Shown here in pieces: positions 1-7,215 of a DNA stretch of 15,889 bases. Position 1 is the first letter of the stretch. Each line of letters opens with the position of its first letter. A model generated the notes under the pieces. That model searched no databases. It was not told the origin of the DNA and saw nothing but the letters and a program-made list of their open reading frames with translations. Source of the stretch: an uncultured Gemmiger sp. (GTDB lineage Bacteria > Bacillota > Clostridia > Oscillospirales > Ruminococcaceae); contig CAUEKL010000029.1 in the NCBI GenBank assembly GCA_959018215.1, positions 1-15,889 of the forward strand, given 5' to 3'. The translations under genes were made by a program, and so were the position numbers.

Positions 1-792
1 GGTCTGGACCAGCCGGTAGGGGCAGCCGCCATCAACACGGTGCCCCGGCGCATGATCGAGCAGGAAGTCCGGGAGGTCTGCCGCCGCTGCGGCTACGACG
101 GAGGGCTGCGGGTGGAAATCCGCATTCCCGGCGGGGCCGAAGCTGCCCAAAAGACCTTCAATCCCAAACTGGGGGTGGAAGGCGGGCTCTCTGTGCTGGG
201 CACTTCCGGGGTGGTGGAACCCATGAGTGAACAGGCCCTGGTGGATACCCTGGCGCTGGAGATCCGCCAGGCCGCCGCCCGGAGCCGCCGCCTCATCCTG
301 ACCCCCGGCAACTACGGCACCGATTTCCTGCATGCTCAGGGGCTGGATGCCTTGGACGTTCCGGTGGTCAAGTGCTCCAACTTTATCGGTGACGCCCTGG
401 ATATGGCCGCTGCCGAAGGCTTTGAGCAGCTGTTGCTGGTGGGACATATCGGCAAGCTGGTCAAGCTGGCGGGGGGCATCATGAACACCCACTCCCGCTA
501 TGCCGACTGCCGCACCGAGCTGTTCTGCGCCCATGCCGCTGTCTGCGGGGGCGGGCAGGAACTTTGTGCCGCCCTGCTGGAAGCCGCCACCACCGACGCC
601 TGCCTGGACCTGCTGGACAAAGCCGGTCTGCGCCGGGCGGTGCTGGACAGCCTGCTCACTGCCATTGCCGGGCATCTGCAGCGCCGGGCAGGGGATACCT
701 GCCGCGCCGGAGCCCTGCTTTTTTCCAACCAATACGGCCCGCTGGGCCTGACCGATACCGCAAAGGAGATACTTGCACAGTGGAAACGATAA
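1..792 (+). CDS. cbiD: CbiD, cobalt-precorrin-5B C1-methyltransferase (5' partial)
   Basis: CbiD methylates C1 of the corrin ring with S-adenosylmethionine after CbiG has opened the lactone, in the cytoplasmic cobalt-early pathway. The frame is open from base 1, so the gene starts upstream: 263 codons are visible, and the family is usually about 360-380 residues, so roughly 100-115 N-terminal residues are missing. The first visible residues, GLDQPVGAAAINTVPRRMI, are the characteristic CbiD N-terminal-half signature. Further in are a TPGNYG segment, a KCSNFIGDALD segment and VGHIGKLVKLAGGIMNTHS, all typical of the family. The internal ATG at base 48 (codon 17) is just a methionine in the conserved block and not the start. 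The stop overlaps the start of cbiL by 13 bases. The identification is secure; only the start is unseen. Confidence 0.96.
   Translation, partial: GLDQPVGAAAINTVPRRMIEQEVREVCRRCGYDGGLRVEIRIPGGAEAAQKTFNPKLGVEGGLSVLGTSGVVEPMSEQALVDTLALEIRQAAARSRRLILTPGNYGTDFLHAQGLDALDVPVVKCSNFIGDALDMAAAEGFEQLLLVGHIGKLVKLAGGIMNTHSRYADCRTELFCAHAAVCGGGQELCAALLEAATTDACLDLLDKAGLRRAVLDSLLTAIAGHLQRRAGDTCRAGALLFSNQYGPLGLTDTAKEILAQWKR
764..768 (+). promoter_or_regulatory. Shine-Dalgarno site for cbiL inside cbiD
   Basis: AGGAG within CAAAGGAGAT lies in the last codons of cbiD, 11 bases before a GTG at 780. It decides the cbiL start: the longer open frame upstream encodes nothing resembling the family, while the sequence from this GTG begins directly with the conserved CbiL N-terminus. 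The spacing is slightly longer than usual. Confidence 0.6.
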
Positions 793-1478
793 AAGGAACT
801 CTGTACGGGGTCAGCGTAGGACCGGGGGACCCGGAACTTCTCACCTTCAAGGCCATGCGCATCATGCGCCGGTGTCCGGTGATTGCCGCGCCCCAGACCA
901 AAAGCGGGGAGATGCTGGCCCTGGAAATCGCCCGGCAGGCGGTGGATCTGAGCCGCAAGGTCATCGTGCCGCTGCATTTCACCATGAGCCATGAGGAAGC
1001 CGAGCGCCGCCGCGCCCATGAAGCCGCCGCCGAAACGCTGCGGGGGTATCTGGATGCCGGTCAGGATGTGGCCATGCTGAATCTGGGGGACGTTTCGGTG
1101 TATGCCACCTTTGGGTATCTGCAGTCCATTCTGGAAGAGCAGGGCTACCGTACTGCCATGGTCGCGGGGGTGCCCAGCTTCTGCGCAGTGGCGGCCCGGC
1201 TCAACCGGCCGCTAACCGGCGGCATGGATACGCCGCTGACCGTCGCCCCGGGCAGTATCCCGTTGCAGGAAACGCTGGCCGCCCCCGGTGCCAAGGTCCT
1301 GATGAAGAGCGGCCGCCAGCTGCCCCGGGTCCTGGACGAACTGGAACAGGCGGGCCTGCTGGAACAAAGCGCCCTCGTTTGCAACTGCGGCCTGCCGGAA
1401 GAGAAGGTCTGGAATGATCTTTCCCGGGAACGCCCGGAAGGGAGCGCCGGGTATTTCGCCACCATTCTGGTCAAATGA
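780..1478 (+). CDS. cbiL: CbiL, cobalt-factor II / precorrin-2 C20-methyltransferase
   Basis: CbiL adds a methyl group at C20 of cobalt-factor II using S-adenosylmethionine and opens the ring-modification series. From the GTG start the product is 232 residues, normal for this tetrapyrrole-methylase family. The N-terminus carries the SAM-binding signature YGVSVGPGDPELLTFKA (about residues 9-25). The second nucleotide-binding segment, MLNLGDVSVYATFGYL, is at about 99-114, followed by the VAGVPSFCAVAAR stretch at about 128-140. YGVSVGPGDPELLT together with the GDVSVYAT motif separates CbiL from the related CbiF and CbiH. The gene overlaps cbiD by 13 bases. CobI, the aerobic-pathway counterpart, is the only close alternative; the anaerobic context (CbiD, CbiG) favours CbiL. 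Confidence 0.95.
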   Translation: METIKGTLYGVSVGPGDPELLTFKAMRIMRRCPVIAAPQTKSGEMLALEIARQAVDLSRKVIVPLHFTMSHEEAERRRAHEAAAETLRGYLDAGQDVAMLNLGDVSVYATFGYLQSILEEQGYRTAMVAGVPSFCAVAARLNRPLTGGMDTPLTVAPGSIPLQETLAAPGAKVLMKSGRQLPRVLDELEQAGLLEQSALVCNCGLPEEKVWNDLSRERPEGSAGYFATILVK

Positions 1479-1480
1479 CA

Positions 1481-1487
1481 GGGGAGG
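1481..1487 (+). promoter_or_regulatory. Shine-Dalgarno site for cbiF
   Basis: GGGGAGG sits 8 bases before the ATG at 1496, whose product begins MIHFVGAGPG, the normal CbiF N-terminus. An earlier in-frame ATG at 1475 overlaps the cbiL stop in an ATGA manner, but it would put this ribosome site inside the coding region and add seven unconserved residues. The later start is preferred. Confidence 0.65.
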
Positions 1488-1495
1488 AAGAGGCC

Positions 1496-2254
1496 ATGAT
1501 TCACTTTGTGGGAGCCGGTCCGGGAGCACCGGACCTGATCACGGTGCGGGGCGCCGACCTGCTGGGCCGGGCCGACTGCGTGATCTACGCGGGCAGCCTG
1601 GTCAATCCGGCATTGCTGGGACTGACCAAGCCGGGCTGCGCCATCTATAACAGCGCGGAACTGACCCTGGAACAGGTGCTGGACATTATGCGGGAACAGG
1701 AATCCCAACATCACATGACTGTGCGCCTGCACACCGGGGATCCCTGCCTTTACGGGGCGGTACGGGAACAGATGGACGTTCTGGACAGGGAAGGCATCCC
1801 CTATGAGAGCACCCCCGGGGTGTCCAGCTTCTGCGGGGCTGCTGCGGCCCTGGATGCGGAGTACACCCTGCCCGGTGTCAGCCAGAGTGTCATCATCACC
1901 CGCCTGGCTGGCCGTACGCCTGTCCCTGCGCGGGAAAGCCTGGCTGCCCTGGCCACCCATGGCGCCACCATGGTGATCTTCCTTTCTGCAGGGATGCTCC
2001 CCGGGGTACAGCAGGCTCTGCTGCAGGGGGCCTACACCGAGGCAACCCCTGCCGCCCTGGTGTACAAAGCCTCCTGGCCGGAAGAAAAGGTGGTCCGCTG
2101 TACCGTGGGGACCCTGGCGGCCTGCGGGCAGGAAAACGGCATCTCCCGCACCGCCCTGGTGCTGGTGGGGGACTTTCTGGGCAAACAATATGACCGCAGC
2201 CGGCTGTATGACCCCACCTTTACCACCGGATACCGGAAAGGGACCGACCAATGA
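1496..2254 (+). CDS. cbiF: CbiF, cobalt-precorrin-4 C11-methyltransferase
   Basis: CbiF methylates C11 of cobalt-precorrin-4 with S-adenosylmethionine, giving cobalt-precorrin-5A, the substrate of CbiG encoded next. The product is 252 residues, the usual size. Visible family motifs are HFVGAGPGAPDLITVRGA (3-20), the YAGSLVNPALL segment (31-41), the substrate/SAM loop RLHTGDPCLYGAVREQM (77-93), and STPGVSSFCGAAAALD (105-120), then EYTLPGVSQSVIITRLAGRTPVP, which is specific to CbiF/CobM. The ATG at 1475 would extend it by seven residues; the start at 1496 is chosen because of its ribosome site. The stop overlaps the cbiG start as ATGA. The assignment is firm. Confidence 0.96.
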   Translation: MIHFVGAGPGAPDLITVRGADLLGRADCVIYAGSLVNPALLGLTKPGCAIYNSAELTLEQVLDIMREQESQHHMTVRLHTGDPCLYGAVREQMDVLDREGIPYESTPGVSSFCGAAAALDAEYTLPGVSQSVIITRLAGRTPVPARESLAALATHGATMVIFLSAGMLPGVQQALLQGAYTEATPAALVYKASWPEEKVVRCTVGTLAACGQENGISRTALVLVGDFLGKQYDRSRLYDPTFTTGYRKGTDQ

Positions 2255-3255
2255 GCGCAGGACCCGTTGAATTGCTGGCCTTCACCGATAGAGGCCAACA
2301 CCTGGCCGAGACCCTGGCCGGGGCCCTGGGCGGCCGGGCTTCCCGGTGCGGCTGCCCCTTGTCCTTGTCCCAATGGACGTCGGAACACTTTCCCCGGGCG
2401 GGCGCCCTGGTTTTTGTGGGGGCCGCAGGAATCGCGGTGCGGGCCATTGCGCCCCATGTGAAAAGCAAAACCCGGGACCCGGCGGTGGTCGTGGTGGATG
2501 AGGGGGCCCGCTGGGCAGTGCCGGTCTTGTCCGGCCACCTGGGCGGCGCCAACGATCTGGCCCGCCGCATTGCGGGCCTGTGCGGGGCACAGGCGGTCAT
2601 TACCACCGCCACCGATGTGAATGGCGTGTTTGCGGTGGATGAGTGGGCCAGACGCCAGAACTGTGCCGTCCTTCGCCTCGAACAGATCAAAATCGTGTCC
2701 GCCGCCCTGTTGGCTGGAAAAACGGCGGGGCTGCACACGGAGTTTCCCATTGCCGGGGACCCGCCCGCCAGTGTGACTCTTTGCGAAAGCAAGGACTGTA
2801 CCTTCCGCTTGAGCCTGCGCAGCCGCGGGCGGGAAGTACTGCAGCTGGTGCCCCGCATTGCGGTGCTGGGGGTGGGATGCCGCAAAGGTATCTCCCGGGA
2901 GGCGTTGGAGGAAGCCCTGGACCGGATGCTGGCAAAAGCAAGCATCTGTCCTCAGGCCATCTGTGCCGTGTCCAGCATCGACCTGAAACAGAAGGAACCG
3001 GGCCTTATTTCTTTCTGCGCTGCCCACGGCTGGCCGCTGCGCACCTACCCGGCCGCCGCCCTGGCTGCCGTGCAGGGCAACTTTACCGCCAGCGCCTTTG
3101 TGCAGAAGATCACAGGGGTGGACAATGTGTGTGAACGCTCCGCCGTGCTGGCGTCGGGCGGGACACTGTACAGCAAAAAGAACGCGGGCAACGGGGTCAC
3201 CATGGCCCTGGCTTTGCAGCCGTACGCCCCGGATTGGAGATGGCAGGATGAATAA
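2251..3255 (+). CDS. cbiG: CbiG, cobalt-precorrin-5A hydrolase
   Basis: CbiG opens the delta-lactone of cobalt-precorrin-5A and releases the C20 unit as acetaldehyde, the step that defines the oxygen-independent ring contraction. The product is 334 residues. The N-terminal part has the family hallmarks VFVGAAGIAVRAIAPHV (54-70), DPAVVVVDEGARWAVPVLSGHLGGAN (76-101, described here by position with key residues D83, H96, G98 and N101), and ITTATDVNGVFAVDEWA (117-133). The C-terminal CbiG domain follows, with LGVGCRKG (206-213), the SIDLKQKEPGL block (242-252) and TGVDNVCERSAVLAS (288-302). AAAGGGA lies 7 bases before the ATG. Its presence is the best single proof that the pathway here is anaerobic rather than CobG-dependent. 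Confidence 0.96.
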   Translation: MSAGPVELLAFTDRGQHLAETLAGALGGRASRCGCPLSLSQWTSEHFPRAGALVFVGAAGIAVRAIAPHVKSKTRDPAVVVVDEGARWAVPVLSGHLGGANDLARRIAGLCGAQAVITTATDVNGVFAVDEWARRQNCAVLRLEQIKIVSAALLAGKTAGLHTEFPIAGDPPASVTLCESKDCTFRLSLRSRGREVLQLVPRIAVLGVGCRKGISREALEEALDRMLAKASICPQAICAVSSIDLKQKEPGLISFCAAHGWPLRTYPAAALAAVQGNFTASAFVQKITGVDNVCERSAVLASGGTLYSKKNAGNGVTMALALQPYAPDWRWQDE

Positions 3256-3979
3256 ACTTTTTGTGGTGGGCCTTGGCCCCGGGGATGCCCGGTATCTTAC
3301 CGCCCAGGCCCGGACGGCCCTGGAAACGGCAGAGCTGATCTGCGGATACTCGGTATATGTGGATCTGGTACGGCCCCTCTACCCGGAGAAGGAGTACTTT
3401 ACCACCCCCATGAAACAGGAACTCGACCGCTGCCGTCATGCCCTGGCCTCGGCGCAGCAGGGAATCCCCACCGCCATGGTGTGCAGCGGGGATGCGGGGG
3501 TGTACGGGATGGCTTCCCCGGTGCTGGAACTGGCAGGGGAGTACCCCGGCGTGGAGATCGAGGTGGTGCCCGGTATCACGGCGGCGTTGTCCGGCGGGGC
3601 GGTGCTGGGAGCGCCGCTGGGCCATGATTTCTGTGTCATCTCCCTGTCCGATCTGCTCACGCCCTGGCCGGTCATCGAAAACCGTCTGGTCTGTGCGGCC
3701 AAGGGCGACTTTGCCCTCTGCCTGTATAACCCCGGTTCCCGCAAGCGGGCGGATTACCTGCAAAAGGCGGTGCAGATTCTGCTGGGGGCGGGCAAGGCCC
3801 CCGGCACCTGCTGCGGGTATGTGCGCAACATCGGCCGGGACGGCCAGGAGGCCCGGACCCTGACGCTGGCCGAGCTGGAACACGCTCCCATGGATATGTT
3901 CACCACCGTGTTCATCGGTTCCGATTCCACCCGGATGAAGGAAGGATGGATGGTCACGCCCCGGGGGTACCGCCCGTGA
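3248..3979 (+). CDS. cbiH: CbiH, cobalt-precorrin-3 C17-methyltransferase
   Basis: CbiH methylates C17 and drives ring contraction, forming the lactone-bearing cobalt-precorrin-4. The product is 243 residues, standard for the family. Motifs: LFVVGLGPGDARYLTAQA (4-21), CGYSVYVDLV (32-41), MVCSGDAGVYGMASPVLEL (77-95), VVPGITAALSGGAVLGAPLGHD (106-127; key residues P108, G109 and D127) and ISLSDLLTPW (131-140). These are distinctive of CbiH/CobJ. The start at ATG 3248 overlaps the cbiG stop by 8 bases and has GGAG 8 bases upstream. The open frame continues further upstream in cbiG sequence, but that part is shadow coding. No fused domain such as a CbiG or nitrite-reductase-like extension is present. 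Confidence 0.96.
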   Translation: MNKLFVVGLGPGDARYLTAQARTALETAELICGYSVYVDLVRPLYPEKEYFTTPMKQELDRCRHALASAQQGIPTAMVCSGDAGVYGMASPVLELAGEYPGVEIEVVPGITAALSGGAVLGAPLGHDFCVISLSDLLTPWPVIENRLVCAAKGDFALCLYNPGSRKRADYLQKAVQILLGAGKAPGTCCGYVRNIGRDGQEARTLTLAELEHAPMDMFTTVFIGSDSTRMKEGWMVTPRGYRP

Positions 3980-4713
3980 GGATCGTTCTTTTCTCCGGCA
4001 CCACCGAGGGCCGCCGTCTGTCCCATGCCCTGGCCGGGCTGGGAGCCCGGGTCACCGTCTGCGTAGCCACCGAATACGGAGCCGAAGAGCAGGGCACAGC
4101 GCCCAACATCACGGTCCACACCGGCCGTATGGAACCGCCCGCCATGGCCGAACTGCTGCGGGGGGCGGACCTGTGCATCGACGCTACCCATCCTTATGCT
4201 GCGGCGGCCACCGCCAACATCCAGCAGGCGGCTGCTCTGGCAAAGGTGGCCTGTAAGCGGCTGCTGCGTCCGGCCAGCCCGTTGCCGGCGGGCAGCCTGA
4301 TCGCCCCGGATGCCGCCGGCGCTGCGGCCTTGCTGCAGAACACCACGGGCAACGTCCTGCTTACCACCGGTGCCAAGGAACTGTCTGCCTTTGCGGGGCT
4401 GGGGGCTGGGCGACTGTATCCCCGGGTGTTGCCTGTCGCCGCAAGCCTGCATGCCTGTGAGGCAGCGGGCATCCCTCACCGCAACATCCTCGCCATGCAG
4501 GGACCGTTTTCGGCGGAACTGAACCTGGCACTTTTGCATCAGTTTGACATCCGGTATCTGGTCACCAAGGACGGCGGTACCCAGGGCGGCTTTGCCGAAA
4601 AAGCCCAGGCAGCCCAGGCAGCCGGAGTAACGCTGATGGTCATCCGCCGTCCCGCCGACGCAGGCGAGACCGAAGACGAAATCCTTGCCTACTGTAAAGG
4701 ACTGATTCCATGA
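3976..4713 (+). CDS. cbiJ: CbiJ, cobalt-precorrin-6A reductase
   Basis: CbiJ reduces cobalt-precorrin-6A to 6B with a pyridine nucleotide. From the GTG at 3976 the product is 245 residues, close to the usual 250. Family motifs in order are IVLFSGTTEGRRL near the N-terminus (dinucleotide-binding region), CIDATHPYAAAAT at about residues 64-76, LLTTGAKEL and LAMQGPFSAELN in the middle, and VTKDGGTQGGFAEKAQAA in the C-terminal half. The GTG overlaps the cbiH stop as GTGA, matching the junction style of this operon. An in-frame ATG at 3946 would add ten unconserved residues and has its purine-rich stretch directly abutting the start, so it is less likely. The function call is solid; the start is somewhat uncertain. 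Confidence 0.93.
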   Translation: MRIVLFSGTTEGRRLSHALAGLGARVTVCVATEYGAEEQGTAPNITVHTGRMEPPAMAELLRGADLCIDATHPYAAAATANIQQAAALAKVACKRLLRPASPLPAGSLIAPDAAGAAALLQNTTGNVLLTTGAKELSAFAGLGAGRLYPRVLPVAASLHACEAAGIPHRNILAMQGPFSAELNLALLHQFDIRYLVTKDGGTQGGFAEKAQAAQAAGVTLMVIRRPADAGETEDEILAYCKGLIP

Positions 4714-5906
4714 AGATTACCTTACTGGGCACCGGCAGCGGGGATGCCCTCACCCTGACGAAAGCGGCCGAACAGGCCCTGCTGGAGGCAGGCTGCATCA
4801 TCGGGGCCAGGCGCCTGCTGGCGCAGCTGCCGGAAAACTGTACCGCCAACCGTGTGGCTGCCACCAAGCCGCGGGCCATTCTGGAAGGGCTGGAGGCAAA
4901 CCGGGATAAACCCTGTGTGGTGGCGTACAGCGGAGACAGCGGGTTTTATTCCGGCTGCCGCAGCCTGTTGCCTCTGCTGCAGGAAAAAGAGGTCACTGTA
5001 TTGCCCGGCATTTCCAGTGTACAGCTGCTGGCGGCGGCTCTGGGGCGGCCGTGGCAGGACTGGAACCTGGTCAGTGCGCATGGCGTACATTGTAACGCCG
5101 TTGCCGCCGTCATGCAGGGGCGGCCGGCCTTTTTCCTCACCGGGGGTACCCTGGGCCCGGCGGCGCTGTGCGCCCAACTGGTGCAGGCCGGGCTGGGCAC
5201 TCTGCCGGTGACGGTGGGGGAGGACTTGGGCACGGAGGCGGAAAAAGTGACCGCCTCCACGGCTGCCGTATGCGCGGAAGAATCGTTCTCTCCGCTATCG
5301 GTGCTGCTGGCGGAACCGGCACCCAGGGGGCTGGAGCGCACCCCCGGCTGGCCGGACAGCTGGTTCATCCGCGGCCAGGTACCCATGACCAAACAGATGG
5401 TCCGCGCCGCTGTGCTGGCCTGCCTGGCCCCGGCCACGGATGCCGTCGTCTGGGATGTGGGGGCCGGTACCGGCAGTGTCAGCGTGGAACTGGCGGCGGT
5501 GGCCCGGCAGGGGCAGGTGTTTGCGGTGGAGTGTGTGCCCGAAGCCTGTGAGCTGATCCGGGCCAACCGGCAGAAGTTTGCCGCCTGGAACCTGGAGCTT
5601 GTGCCGGGAACGGCCCCAGACGCCCTGGCTGCACTGCCCGCACCGGACGCCGTATTTATCGGTGGCAGTCGGGGCAGTATGCAGGCCATTGTGGATACAG
5701 TCCTGGCCAGGAATCCCGCTGCTCGCCTGTGCATGACGGCCATTGCGCTGGAAAGTGTCTGTGCCGCCATGCAGGCGCTGCAGGCCCATGGCATTGAACC
5801 AAAGGTGACCCAGCTGGCGGTGAGCACCGCCAAGGCTGCGGGCCGGGTACACATGCTCACGGCACAGAATCCGATTTTTGTAATTACGGGGAACTGCGAT
5901 GATTGA
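4710..5906 (+). CDS. cbiET: CbiET fusion: cobalt-precorrin-7 C5-methyltransferase / precorrin-6B C15-methyltransferase (decarboxylating)
   Basis: One 398-residue polypeptide carries two enzymes that are separate in Salmonella. Residues about 1-205 are CbiE, a tetrapyrrole methylase: ITLLGTGSGDALTLT (3-17), VVAYSGDSGFYSGCRSL (70-86), VLPGISSVQLLAAALG (97-112) and VSAHG (121-125). Residues about 215-398 are CbiT, a Rossmann-type SAM methyltransferase that also decarboxylates the C12 acetate side chain: RGQVPMTKQMVRA (221-233), SAM motif I VWDVGAGTGSVSVELA (247-262), VFAVE (270-274) and DAVFIGGSRG (313-322). This arrangement equals CobL of aerobic species. The ATG overlaps the cbiJ stop (ATGA) with AAAGGA 8 bases upstream. 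The fusion is known in several phyla, including Clostridia. Confidence 0.95.
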   Translation: MKITLLGTGSGDALTLTKAAEQALLEAGCIIGARRLLAQLPENCTANRVAATKPRAILEGLEANRDKPCVVAYSGDSGFYSGCRSLLPLLQEKEVTVLPGISSVQLLAAALGRPWQDWNLVSAHGVHCNAVAAVMQGRPAFFLTGGTLGPAALCAQLVQAGLGTLPVTVGEDLGTEAEKVTASTAAVCAEESFSPLSVLLAEPAPRGLERTPGWPDSWFIRGQVPMTKQMVRAAVLACLAPATDAVVWDVGAGTGSVSVELAAVARQGQVFAVECVPEACELIRANRQKFAAWNLELVPGTAPDALAALPAPDAVFIGGSRGSMQAIVDTVLARNPAARLCMTAIALESVCAAMQALQAHGIEPKVTQLAVSTAKAAGRVHMLTAQNPIFVITGNCDD

Positions 5907-7215
5907 ATGTATGGTAGCGGCCCCTGCCTCGGGCAGCGGCAAAACAGTGGTGACCTGCGCCTTGCTGGCCGCCCTCAAACGGCGCCGGCATGACCCTTGC
6001 GCCTTCAAATGCGGGCCGGATTATATCGACCCGATGTTCCATCGTGCCATTCTGGGGGTGGAAAGCCACAATCTGGACCTCTACCTGTCCTCCGAAGCCA
6101 CGGTGCGCAGCCTGTATGCCGATGCGGTGACCGGGCACGGGGCCGCTGTGTGTGAAGGCGTTATGGGCTTCTATGACGGGGTGGGCGGTACCACCACCGA
6201 CGCCTCCGCCTGGCATCTGGCCCACACCTTGGGTATGCCGGTTCTGCTGGTGCTGCGTCCCAAAGGGGCCAGCCTGACCCTGGCCGCCACCATCAGGGGA
6301 CTGGCGGAATTTGTACCCCAGAGCCATGTGGCGGGGGTATTCCTCAACGATTGCAGCGAAAGCCTTTACCGCACCCTGGCCCCGGCGCTGGAAGAAAAGA
6401 CCGGGGTGCCGGTGCTGGGGTATCTGCCCTCCACCCCGGAGGCTAAATTTGAAAGCCGCCATCTGGGTCTGTACACGGCCATGGAAATCGTGGACCTGCG
6501 AGCCCGTATCAATGCCATTGCGGCGGTGGTCCTGCAGACCATGGACTGGAAGCGGTTCGAGACCGTCTTTTCCACCAAGGAGCGCACCGCGCCCCGCCGC
6601 CCCTATCCCCAGGCCATGGCCAGGGTGGCGGTGGCCCGGGACGAGGCTTTCTGCTTTACCTACGCCGAAACCGTTGAGGCTTTCTGCCGCGCCGGACTGG
6701 AGCCGGTCTTTTTCAGTCCGCTGCATGAGAAAGCCCTGCCCCCGGAGATCGGCGGACTGTACCTGCCGGGGGGATACCCGGAACTGCACGCCGTACAGGG
6801 GGGACTGCCCACCGTGGCGGAGTGCGGCGGCTTTCTCTATCTGGGGCAGTCGTTACAGGACCAGGAAGGGCAGACCTTTCCCATGGTGGGGGTGCTGCCC
6901 GGTCACGGTCTGCGCACCGACAAGCTGGTCCGGTTCGGGTATGCGGAGCTGACCGCCCGGCAGGGGAGCCTCTTGTTCCGTCAGGGGGAAAGCACCCCGG
7001 TACACGAATTCCACTACTGGGACAGCACCGAAAACGGAGAGGCCTTTGAAGCGGTCAAGCCGGTATCCGGCCGCAGATGGCTGTGCGGGTTCACGACCCC
7101 GACGCTGTATGCGGCGTTTTCTCATCTGTACTTTGCGGGTAATGCCCAGATGACCCGCCGCTTTGCAGCGGCAGCCCGCAATTATCCTGCCAAAGAAGGC
7201 GAAAAGGACGAATGA
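5899..7215 (+). CDS. cbiA: CbiA, cobyrinate a,c-diamide synthase (glutamine-hydrolysing), with a compact deletion
   Basis: CbiA amidates the a and c carboxylates of the corrin ring using ATP and glutamine. The 438-residue product has an N-terminal ATP-binding domain with P-loop APASGSGKTVVT (8-19), CGPDYIDPMFH (38-48) and CEGVMGFYDGVGG (85-97). A class I glutaminase domain follows, with catalytic Cys309 in AECGGFLYLG and His372 in HEFHYWD. Odd point: GGYPEL (291-296) is followed after only six residues by LPTVAECGG. Family members normally carry a helix-loop of some 20-25 extra residues there, so an in-frame segment appears to be lost at about bases 6787-6804. Catalytic residues remain. The ATG overlaps the cbiET stop by 8 bases, with GGGGAA 5 bases upstream. 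Function is probably retained but may be impaired. Confidence 0.93.
   Translation: MIECMVAAPASGSGKTVVTCALLAALKRRRHDPCAFKCGPDYIDPMFHRAILGVESHNLDLYLSSEATVRSLYADAVTGHGAAVCEGVMGFYDGVGGTTTDASAWHLAHTLGMPVLLVLRPKGASLTLAATIRGLAEFVPQSHVAGVFLNDCSESLYRTLAPALEEKTGVPVLGYLPSTPEAKFESRHLGLYTAMEIVDLRARINAIAAVVLQTMDWKRFETVFSTKERTAPRRPYPQAMARVAVARDEAFCFTYAETVEAFCRAGLEPVFFSPLHEKALPPEIGGLYLPGGYPELHAVQGGLPTVAECGGFLYLGQSLQDQEGQTFPMVGVLPGHGLRTDKLVRFGYAELTARQGSLLFRQGESTPVHEFHYWDSTENGEAFEAVKPVSGRRWLCGFTTPTLYAAFSHLYFAGNAQMTRRFAAAARNYPAKEGEKDE

Noticed and set aside
1475..1495. Earlier ATG start for cbiF at 1475
   Set aside because: It would give an ATGA overlap with cbiL, but the added residues are not conserved and would cover the GGGGAGG ribosome site of ATG 1496.
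1145..3027. Long minus-strand open frames opposite cbiF and cbiG
   Set aside because: Same codon-bias shadow; no recognisable domain, no ribosome site, and both strands cannot be assigned here given the certain plus-strand genes.
3946..3975. ATG start for cbiJ at 3946
   Set aside because: The purine-rich stretch directly abuts it and the ten extra residues are not family-like. The GTG at 3976 gives the operon's usual stop-start overlap. Not fully excluded.
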